A stretch of DNA of 64,000 nucleotides. Source: Odontocerum albicorne. Lineage: Eukaryota > Arthropoda > Insecta > Trichoptera > Odontoceridae. Shown piece by piece: positions 35,501 through 47,500 of this stretch. The notes beneath the pieces were generated by a model, which was not told the DNA's origin, did not search any database, and worked only from the letters and a program-made list of their open reading frames with translations. The DNA lies in contig OX463859.1 of the NCBI GenBank assembly GCA_949825065.1, positions 8,036,217 to 8,100,216 on the forward strand. The letters are read 5' to 3'. Numbering within the stretch: the stretch's first letter is position 1; every line of letters begins with the position of its first letter. The position numbers and the translations under genes were made by a program.

Positions 35501-38500
35501 CCCGCAAGGGGCATGGCTTCATAATAGAAATAAATATAGGTTTATTGATGGCAACATAGTATGTACATAATACATTTAAATATACTTCAAGAAGACATAA
35601 ATTGCAGAGAATACATTAAAGACAGCAGCTATCAAATGTATTATATGAGTCGTTCACAAGCCAAGTGAACCAAGTCCATTCTGGTTAGTTTTGAGTAAAC
35701 TGCGTTCAAACATTTTAGTGTTTCTAATTTTGTACGGTATTTTAGTGATCGCAATTTTGAAAAGTGTTATATTGAGTACATTTATTATACTAATTTTGTA
35801 CAAAAGCATTTTCTGCACAACTTTCATGCAGCGATCTAAAATTCAATATTTTTGGACTTGGTTCACTTGGCTTGTGAACGACCCATATGTAAGTCATTCA
35901 AGAAGAGTAGCACAGCTTGGGGTCCAAACCAGCGATCTTCTGCATGGAAGTTCAGTGTGCTACCACTTGGCCATGCATCTCAAACCTGTTTATACATATG
36001 TGTATATAAATAACTAACAAATAAAATAGCGAATTTCTTAATGAATGGCAAATCGTAAGTGTAAATGATTTAAATCAAGATTATTTTTTGTGCCGCATTC
36101 AAGAACTGAGCTATTAAGAGTATCACCAGTCGTATGGGGAATGATGTTGTTGAATGAATTTTCCAATATTGACATTTCCATATCTCGAAGGGTAAATTGT
36201 GGATTGAGATCCTTAATAACTGAGACACTTAGTAATCATTGTTCCCGTTATTATTTTTAGAATTTCATTTATTTGTATTAAACCTGAAACAAATTTAAAA
36301 TAAAATCAAGTTTCATAATTAAATATTTCATATTGAGAGTGAGAAAAATTCCACAAAATTTTCGTGTTTATCTTGAATTGAGCAAGAAATATGTTTTAAT
36401 ATGCAAATTTATATTTCAGTGAACTGTGTTAAAAAATAATCAAATATTCAATAACTCAAGATTTCATTTAATGGAATAAAAGTAATAACAGATGTTTCAA
36501 TATTTACATGTTAAATGTTGACTTTTTTTTTATGATGAAATATGTTTTATAAAATTGTTTTCAAATATATCATATAAAGGTAAGTCATGAGTTACTCTTG
36601 ACTATACCATTCCAAATTTAAGTAATAAAAAATAATCAGTCTTCAAAAAATCAGTCATCAAATTCTTCATAACAAAAATAATCAAAGTTTGTTCAAAAAA
36701 ACAATCAAATCACAATTTTTCTAGAATTGAAAATATTATCTCGAAGACAATGTGGAGATTTACATATAAATGAAATAAGTTTTTAAAAAATTGCTCTATT
36801 TTCTAGCTTCATTTATTTTCCCTTTTGTTTTTTTTTTACTCCATCTTGATTCTATGATGAGAAATTATTATTATTTGGAACTCAAAATTCGCATGAAAAC
36901 ATGACATCGGGTTTCAACGCATAAGTACTCATAAGTTGTCACGTGTTTACACAGGACTGGGCTTAAATTTTTTTTTTTATATAATTATTGAATCATTTGT
37001 AAAATCTCTAAGTTTGCTTACAGCATTATTTGTGATGATTCATTCCAGGTATCAAATAAAACTGAATTTAAAATGTCTCTTAGTCATGTCTAAAATTTGA
37101 ATACACTAAATATATCTTGTAACAGATAAAATTGGCAAAAAATAATACTGTATGTACATATTAATCCATAATAACTACATAAGTTCCATCAAGTACCATC
37201 CTGGTCGATCAGGCACTTTTTATCCTTCAAAACAGTGGCTAAAGCAGTTCTAAGGCAATCTATAGCTGTTATATTGTATTGTATTATACTTTTGTCGTAT
37301 ACAACTCAACCTAGAATGTTTATTGTCGTGGAAATCTCTTCCAACCAACCAGTATGATCAGTTTGACATAAATAGTAAGCGGGAAGAACGACAACTGAGA
37401 TGTTACAGGCACATAAGATGGAGACCACCAGATCATACTGTAAATCAGGCAATGTCTGTGGATCTTCCTCAACAGCCATCCAAAGGAAGACAAAAGATCT
37501 CCTGGATGACTCAATGCTCCAAAATCCTGCAGAGAAACGACCTAGATGAAAGTGACACCTAGAACCGAAGAATATACAGCCTGAGAACGAGAAGAGCCGA
37601 CCCCGACAGCCTACTTAAGTAATGAGTTGGGACAGTGCCAGGAAGAAGAAGAAGTAAGATCAGTTTAATAAGGTTTATCGAACTGTTTCGTAAACTGCAA
37701 CATTTTGAAACACGTTTTCAAAATAATTTCCGGGATGGACTTATGCGCTCACTTTGCAATTGAGACTCTGCTGTAGTCCAGTGGTATCCGGCACACATCC
37801 ATTTCTGACGAAGTTGACTACAAACAAGCCCTGAAGATGAAAACTGCAACGGTTTTGAAACGTCAGCATTAAAAGCCAAACCACGCACTAAAACACTTTG
37901 AAAAACCTTATCCAACTGATATGAAGAACCACGAAAGCCTCAAAAGATATTCACAGAAAGATGTTAAAAAGGCCTTGAGTGAGAATCAGACTAAAATTCT
38001 GAGTGATAAAAATTCGATACCAACGGAAACCACAACTTTTAATTTGGATAACAGACATTTTACAAACAAGGTCAAGGAAACTGATATATGCATTAGTTTA
38101 TTTCAAGTGTGTTAGGAGATTCACCCAACTGCCTCACAGCTTGAGGGAAATCCTAACAATGCATCATCTTGGAGTTTCATTTTCCTCTTAAAGACTGCCA
38201 AAAAGACTTCCTGAAAAAGATGAAGGTCATGGCCTCTTGCCCCATCACCCCATAGAATTTATACAGAGGAATACTTATTGTCATATTTTAGTTTATTGTT
38301 AAGTAATTATCTTAATTTATTTATTCTAAAGAATAATTTTAAATTCTTCTCACTTTTCAGATAGAACGTCTATCCCTTGTTCCATCCCTACTGCGCTCAA
38401 TGCTACTGTACCTATCTCTGCAGCCTCCAGAGAAAAAATTGCTCCAATCTCTTCAACTCTGGATCAGCTCTGGAGAGGTGCTGTCTGCCTCCCTGGTGAG

Positions 38501-41500
38501 GGATTTCTTCTCTTACTTCGGCCCAGAGAAACAGCTGTGCAACTTTTATGGCAGCACAGAGATCATGGCTGATGTTACATATTCCTGCATTACCTGCCCT
38601 AGTGAATTGAAAAATATGGATAGTGCACCAATAGGTAAAGTTTTACTGAATTTATTTTGTCTTATTCATTTTGAGTGTTGGAAAAATATACAAGCAAAGA
38701 CCACTCAACTTTTCCGTCCGTCTCCTCAACTGTCCCACGATTCTGGAAGCACTAAGTTTAAATGTACTTAATAAATATAGCCGTGCAAGGAATCACCCTC
38801 TGTTCTACATACCAACTTACAGGACGAATATCATGGCTAAACACTCAGTCACACGTGGTATAGAGATATTGAACCTACTGAACAACACTGTGAATATATT
38901 CTCGGCACCACCTAGCAGTATGAGAAGAATCCTGGCTGATATTCTTCCTAATGAATAAGCTCACTCTAGAAGCAGACCCTCTTTGTGTAACAGGAGAAAT
39001 CCATGCAAAGTGGGTAAAAAAATGGCATTTATTTTGTTTGAGAGGGAAATGGCGTGATGGTATGTATGTTTGTTTGTGAGCGCTCTCTAAACAGTGGTTT
39101 ATAAATTGTCCTTTTATTATTATTATTATATTCCAGGTAATCCCATATTCAACACCATAATTTATCTGTTGGACAACAAGCTGAGACCAGTGCCTGTGGG
39201 AGACATAGGAGAGCTGTGGGTGTCAGGCTATAACTTGGCCGCTGGCTATGTTAATGGAAGATCACCCGAGAGCTTTATCAACAACCCTTTGGTTCCGAGC
39301 AAAGGTATTTGCTTTGATTTATTTATGAATTAAATCAAATCTCTCCTTTTCAGTGGCTAAATCATTTTTAATGACCTCTACTCTTACCTTAACAAATATT
39401 TTCATTGTTTCTTGCTTTACGAGTTACCACTTGACTATTTCTCAGTTTTACCTTTGAAATTGCTGATTGATTGTAGATTGAAGTTTCAATTAATTACATT
39501 TTATCTGATTCAAGCAGACACTGAAAAGCTTACAAACCAAATTCTGCTTCTGAACTTCACTCTTGAGAAGTTCAAAGAAGCATTAATTTAAATTTTCAAA
39601 GCATAAGTTTCAAATTTTAACCCAAAGCTACTAGAAAATCACAAAATGTTACTTTGTACCTGCATGAATGAATTTTTGTACAACCTGGTGAGTTTATTAC
39701 CATATGGCGATCTCTTCCAGCCCTGTCTCAAAAATGTCGATGCCTTAAATGGAAACCAGCTTGGAACAATGTTAGTTTTCATTTCATCATTCAAGTATAG
39801 AGCTAAAAGTCCTCCATTTTCTAAAAAAAATCCAAAAGCGTTAAGAAATAAGCATGCTCCCATTCTTCGTGAAAATGGTAATTCTTGATTTTTTTCGAAT
39901 TTATCATTTAATTGGAAGGATCTTAAATTCCCAAAAGAAAGGAATGTACACTTTTTTCACCATAGCTTAAAAACTGATTAGAAACTTAATAAATTAGAAT
40001 ATATTCCTATTGATTGTGTCACACGCTGGGTGGTAGAGTCAAATATTAAGTTGTATGCTGACCGGAAGAAAGACAGGAGGGGAACTGAATGACAATACAC
40101 TCCGAGGGCAACAGGTACCGACTGCGTTGAAAAGTGCATGCGTGTAATAATATTTGGCAATATCACATGTCATATTGTAAGTTAAAAAAACGGCTGCGAT
40201 TGAACAAAGATTGCTTATAGATCAACCGGTCAGTCGCAATCGACCTGTTGGCCATCCCTGCATTAAAAGATTCATAGATTGGTATAATAAAGTTTGAGAA
40301 TTTACAAATAGGGTTTATAATCAAATTTCTTAGAACAATTTGAAATTGAAGTATCATCAATTAAAACTGAATATTGCAAATATTTAAAATCAACATCAAT
40401 TGTAAATAAAAAGAATACATTTTATCATTCATATGCAATATTGCATATTTACACAGATGATATGTTATTGCACATAAGAATATTGCATATTTACACAGAT
40501 GATATGTTATTGCACATAGGAATTTAAAATAAATTTGACTTAGAATAATGTCATTGAAATGAAAAAAATATTATTAAGATTCAAATTAAATTTAAAACAC
40601 AGTTGGCTTCACTTTGAATGAAAGAGACTTATTAGAACATTTTTTCAATATTAACCCTTTTAATTCCACGGGGCCGATTATCGCCCCCAACTGGTGTATG
40701 CGAAAAATCCCACGGGGCTGACCATCAGCTTCAAAGTTTTCATACAAGTTTTTATGTTGAATGAAAAAAAATTAAAAAAATTTTTTTTTATGAAATATGA
40801 AAATAACTTATTATTTTACACTTTACAGGGAGGTCTCCACAAAAAAGTTAGGTTTTAAAACTAAATATTTACTGAGATAAAAAATAAAATATAAACTACT
40901 GTTTTTTTGCCAAAAAATGCTTGGGATTTTTCGCACATTTTATGCAAAATATGCCGGGATTAAAAGAGTTAATGGAAAAATATGAACTAAAGACAGCTCA
41001 TGATAGTAGATAAAGCTAATGTTCTACAGCCGTCAGGCAAATAAAATGATCAAGAAACGTTACAAGAATATATCTTGGATCTTTGATTACTGAAGAAAGG
41101 TGGTTGTGGGAAAGAAAAAATTAGATGAATATAAATTGCCAAAATGTCATGACCTGATCAATAATAACGCGGAGAGATTGGGGTGTTTCCAATCATACCA
41201 AAACAAAGCTAGTCTGAACTATATTTCCTATATTCTTGTACGGCACTAAAACATTGACAATTTGATAAAAGTCCTAAAACATGCATGATTCGATTACTTT
41301 GAGATGTGCTGTTGGCATCAGATACTCAGAATCGTATGGACCACCAGAAGATTCAACATCTCCATTCAATTAAATGTGACAGTACAACTGCCTTCCAAAT
41401 GCTTCAAATGTATACCACAGTTCTTCAGGCACATTTCAAAATAACTTATAGCGAGTGAGCCAAAAACCTGTACAAATTAATGGTCATAAGAAGTGTGCTA

Positions 41501-44500
41501 AGAAGAAAAGACAAAGGCAGATTGCCAACAAGACAGAATGATAATGTAAAATAATTTTCTAAAGGAAGTGTGCACACTGGCATGCAAACGGCAAGTGACC
41601 GAGAGAAGTTGATAGGTGACGTCACAACCTGTACCAACAACATCTCATAAATCACAACCCGCAGTAATTAGGAACGATAGAGATACATACCATCATGCCA
41701 TTCCCTGCCGGGGTAGGCAGAGAGGACAGAACACCATACTTTCCTATCTCAACATACATCCATACAGCATATCATACAATTTCTACAATTTCTCTGATTT
41801 TCTACATTTATTTCTTTCAGAATATCATTCACTTGACCCTACCATACTTTCCTTGATCTTCTTCTCACACACCTTCCACTTACATCTGCTCTGTATAGGT
41901 ATATCTGTTTTGTTAGACTTTCTTCATTAATTTGTTATACATGCTCAAACCATCTCAATTTACTGTTCTTCATCTTACTTAACACACCATTTAAGTTAAC
42001 GTTTATCCCTTCGTTCTGTATTCTGTCACATTGTCACCCCATGTATTCTTCTCAATGCACGCATCTCTACAGTATTTATTTGGTTCCAATAGAGATGATG
42101 GGCTGAATTGAATGCCTTTTAGTAAAATAGATGAAAAGCATAAAAAAAAAACAATGAATATGAACCACACTTTAATATTAGGTCCTTACATATGAAATTG
42201 GCGTTTTGCCGTACTGGCAACTTTGATCTCAAATATCTTCTCTTTGGTTAGGAATTCCAAATTCAAATTTATACAGCTATTTACTCAAGTATTTGTGTTT
42301 CGAAAATTATAATTCATTTGTTTTTTCCTCAATTGTTTTTTTTCTTTGCGTCACTCAGTTTACAAAATGGAAAACTTGAAATATCGCGTTATTTACGAGT
42401 ACGAGTTCCACCGTGGCACCAGTGCTGCAGAAACGGCTCGAAGGATTAATTATGTGTATGGCGACGGTGCCGCAAAAGAAAACACAGTGCGTTTTTGGTT
42501 CCAACGTTTTCGTTCTGGAAATTTCGACTTGCAGAACAAGCCCCGTGGACGGCCGGAGACCAAAGTTGATAATGAAGAATTGAAGGCTATTGTGGAAGCG
42601 GATCCATCGCAAACCACGTCCGAGTTAGCTGCAGGCTGCGGTGTTAGTGATAAAACTGTTTTAATCCACTTGAAGCAAATTGGGAAGGTGAAAAAGCTTG
42701 AAAGGTGGGTACCTCACGAATTGAGTGAAGCAAATCAACAAATGCGCGTTGACTGCTGCGTTGCATTACTCAACCGGCACAATAATGAAGGGATTTTGAA
42801 TCGAATCATTACCTGTGATGAAAAGTGGATCCTGTATGATAATCGGAAGCGCTCATCGCAATGGCTGAACCCTGCCGAACCAGCCAAACCATGCCCCAAG
42901 CGAAAATTGACTCCAAAAAAGTTACTTGTGAGCGTTTGGTGGACTAGTGCTGGTGTCGTTCACTACAGCTTTCTTAAATCTGGCCAGACGATTACGGCAG
43001 ATGTCTATTGTCAGCAACTGCAAACCATGATGGAAAAGCTAGCTGCTAAACAACCGAGGCTGGTTAATCGCTCTAGGCCACTGCTGCTTCATGATAACGC
43101 TAGACCACACACTGCACAACAGACGGCTACCAAATTAGAAGAGCTTCAATTGGAATGTCTAAGACATCCACCGTACTCTCCGGACCTTGCCCCAACAGAT
43201 TACTATTTTTTTCGAAATTTGGATAACTTCTTGCAAGGGAAAAAATTCAACTCCGATGGGGCAGTCCAAACCGACTTCAAAGATTTTATTGATTCCCGTC
43301 CGAATGGTTTTTTTAGTAAAGGGATCGATGAACTACCTATGAGATGGCAAAAGTGCATAGATAGCAATGGTACATACTTTGATTAAATAAATATATTATA
43401 TTAAAAAAAAACAACTTTATGTTCCTCCCAAACAAAACGCCAATTTCATATGTAAGGACCTAATATAATATTTGAAGTAAAGAAACGTTATGCTAAAATA
43501 GATTTTTAAAATTTTTTGGTCATAAAAGTCACTAAACTCTTTCACAGATTATTTTTGTATAGTGGATGTTACACATTTCAGAATATTCCCGTCTTTATCA
43601 TACTGGAGATTTCGCTAGAATATCAAAAGGAACTCTGATATATGAAGGCAGGACAGATTCACAAATCAAAATACGTGGACAACGATTGGATCTTATGGAA
43701 GTCGAGAAAGTTGTTATGACTATAGAGGGGGTTGAAAAAGGTACAATAATTTATTTCTTTTCCCTAAAATGGCTTTACTATTGCTTAACTTCATTTACCA
43801 AAGGTTTCGGCTTTAACTTTATGGAACTCTATTAGATTATTTAATAATATTTTTTTTTGTTATTTCACTAATTTTATTCTCCCCACGATATATATTTCTG
43901 CCTCCTGTCTCGAGGCTCTCTGGAATGATTTATTTATCAACTCAAAGGTAAAAATTTATGATGGGGTGAATTTTATTATTAAAAGTTAAAAATAACTAAG
44001 ATAATCTGGGTTAGTTGAGAGGATTGCTATATAGCAATAAACCCACTAAAGGTTTCAAATATAACCATGTACAGGCGGCCCTCGACTTTCGCACATTCTA
44101 TTTTCGCACATTTGTAAAAATTCCATTTTTTTAAGATTTTTGTCGATAATGCAAAAATTGTTCGCTTCCATGCAGTCGCTCTCACTTTTTTGGAAGAACT
44201 ATAATATATGGAACGCAATAAACTATATTGGAGACTCGTGGGCTGAAATAAAGAGTCAACAATGAAATGTTCCTGGAAACAATTATGCCTACAAATGATG
44301 AGTGATTTTATAAATTCTGAATAAACTCCGGAAAATATCACAGATGAAATAGTTAGCTTAGTGATTGAACTAAACTTGGACGTCAACAATGAAGATGTTA
44401 ACGAGTAGATTGAATCTCACTCAGTACCTCTGTCAAATGAATCCTTCATTGAGTTACAAGAGTTAAATGAAATACACAATGAAAGTGAGGAAGAAGAAGC

Positions 44501-47500
44501 TGATAAAATCGTCAAGACTTTGACAATCAAAAATATGAATAATTTTTTGACTATCATGGAAGAATATGATCCCAATGAAGAGCGTATATCTAAGTACATA
44601 GGGCGATTGAGAAAGATGTTATAGAATTCTTTAACAAGAAAAGAAAAAAAAGGGTGGTACGAGTATTCAACTAACTCTTGAACAGTTTATAAAGAAAACA
44701 CCTGAAAGCACTTAAACACGCCTCGTTAACTTAATTATGTACGAGGCATATCCAGAAACTAAGTGTACTGAATTTTTGTAGATTACAATTTTTTTTATTT
44801 AAACAAAAAAATTACGTGGTTACCGTAGTACATATGTAAGCTATTTTTCGACATAGTCGCCATTCCTCTGAATGCAGGTGGTGAAGCGGGGTATCAACTT
44901 TTTGATGCCTTCCTCGAAGTAGTTTCCCGCCAACCCCTCCGTCCACTTCTCCACCTCCTCATTTACCTCCTCGTCGGTTGAAAACCTTTATCCACCCATG
45001 TGCAGCTTCAGGGAGGTAAAGAGATAGTAATCTGAAGGTGCTAGGTCAGGGGAATGCGCGGGATGATTCAGGACATCCCATTTAAACGAGGCGAGCAGTT
45101 CCTTCGTGGCATTGGCCGTGTGTGGTCTTGCATTGTCGTGCAGCAGGCAAACTCCCTTTGTCAGCATGCCTCTCCTCTTGTTCTGAATCGCCCTCCGCAA
45201 TTTTTTTAGGGTATCACAGTATCTTGCAGAGTTGGTGGTCTCCGCTTGAGGCATATATTCAATTAAAATTATGCCTTGACAGTCCCAAAACACGGATGCC
45301 ATGATTTTCTTGGCTGAAATTGTGGTTTTGAACTTTTTGGCGGAGGGTGAAGAGGTGTGACGCCACTGTTGAGACTGCCTTTTGGTTTCAGGCGTGTAGT
45401 GTGCAACCCAAGTTTCATCTCCAGTAACGATGGAGTGGAGAAATTCATCTCCATGGAGTTTGCCGCGCCTCAAAAACTCTTGCCTTTTTACAAAATTTCG
45501 CACTTGGCGGGAGATTGGTTTGACATTTTTCACGAAACGTGTTGTCGCGTCGACACTTCTCAACGTACTGACCTCGAACCGGTCTCGTTGCGGAGGAGAA
45601 GGGTCAGGCTACACGGAAGTGTAGCCAACATGTCGAAAATAAAATCCATCCGGTCGTGAGAGCCTCAGTACACTTATTTTCTGGATACGCCTCGTATATT
45701 GATAAATAAATATTTTTAGTATATTATTGATAAATAAATATTTTAAAATAGAATTTTTGATGTTTTTTTTTACATCCCTCTACTGTCGAACATTCAACAT
45801 TCGCACAAATTTGCAGAAACCAATTATGTGCGAAAGTCGAGGGCCACCTGTATACTTAAGAATATTAATAAAATAATCTTTATTCATAGATAAGGCATTA
45901 ACACTGTGGAGGTTTAAAAACATTGCAATTTGTTTAATACAATACTGTTTATTCCACTTTATATAATGGTATAACCCTACCTGATGATGAGGTGAAAACC
46001 TTGAAACAAGTAGGGTTATACCATTAAATAAAGTGAAATAAACAGTGTTGGACTAAACAAATGACAAAAAAAATTGTATTTTTTTATTTCAGGAATAGTT
46101 CTTTGCTATAAAAATGGGAAAATGGATCAGACCTTGCTTGCCTTTGTCACGTATAAACCTGGTTATAGCACCAGCGCTAGTGTGAAAATAGAAAGTTTGT
46201 TAAAAAATAAACTTCCAGCATATATGATTCCTAGGGTAAGAAAATATTTATACCCTTACGTATTTTGGTTACATTATTAGTCATTTTTCAAGCCATGATT
46301 GGTTTGATTAAATTTGTATTCTCAATTAGAATAAAAACATATGCTATGCCTTCAAGTGAAACATCATTTTTGATTCCTTCATATCATAAAGAAAAGATTC
46401 TATATTAGCTTACTTTAAATTAGTGTTGTGAAAGCTATTTTGAACTATGCAATCAAAAGTAGCATGATATTTGACTAACAACTAGTCATTGTGCTACTTT
46501 ACAGCTTCTCTTAAGGTGAAGTATATTTTTTGTAGTGCATTATTTAACAACCCTATGCCTACGCACATATGCAATTAGCACGCCAACTACCTGTCAAATA
46601 CCGTATCCTCTATGTGGCAGCAAACAGTAGCAGTCATAAAAATATTAAATTCGTATTTCGTCCACCACAGACAAATTGCCTACAAAATCTTGTTTTTATC
46701 AGTTCATACCTAGAATGCATGACTAAAGATTTGAATACATGTGACAGTAAAAAATTAAGCGATTAATGTGAACTAAAGAGCAATCTGGGATGGTTTAGTT
46801 TGTGCATCGAATGAATGATTGCTAAAACAAATTAACAGTGCAAAGGAGAAATTTTGAAAGAAAGTTATAGAAAAAATCAAAAAAGATATATAGATGTGTA
46901 TTGCGATTGAAAAGTGGGGCACTCTGTTCTCTTTGCCAACACTGGCAGAAAAATGGCGTATTGATATGTATTTACACTTACTTTTACTAGTATCCTTCTA
47001 GAATTAAATAAATAAATCAGCATTATACTCGTATTATAATATTCTATTTACAGGTGATAATCGTGGACAGCATACCACTTCTAGTAAATGGAAAAATTGA
47101 CAGGCAAGCCCTGCTGCAAATGTATGAAAATAATAACTTTAATGGTAAAACATTTTTTATTTGTATTATGCTTATTTCATTTTAACATGATAGAGAAAAA
47201 ATACATGCTCTCCCACTCTCTTATTTCTAACCCCCTGTAACCCTCCATCCCTGCATGCTAACCAATAGCATAATATTGGTTAGCATACTAGGGAGGTACC
47301 TCTATATCAGAGTCTCCCAAACTTTTTTGGCTCACTACTCCCTTTTCAAAGATAATTTTTTTCATCGCCCCCTTCAGGAAAACTTTATCTCTATCTCAAC
47401 TAACAATTAAATTGTAAATGTAGCTGTGTCTGCATTATAATTTTTGAATTTCACAATTTTTTAAATAGTTTAATAGTGATTTAAGACTTCTCAATTTTTT

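Larger units (their letters stand above)
44072..45850. mobile_element. pogo/Tigger-like element, host of a nested mariner
   Basis: The ends CAGGCGGCCCTCGACTTTCG (44072) and, in complement, CAGGTGGCCCTCGACTTTCG (45850) are inverted repeats with TA on both sides (44070-44071 and 45851-45852). Without the mariner inside, about 0.8 kb is left. The remnant ORF on + (about 44330-44640) has '[20 protein letters not shown]', '[17 protein letters not shown]' and '[10 protein letters not shown]', like the acidic C-terminus of Tigger transposases. Non-autonomous. Confidence 0.85.

Noticed and set aside
42346..42366. Transposase start 21 bp upstream of the ATG
   Set aside because: The codon is TTG. The ATG at 42367 begins the normal mariner N-terminus.
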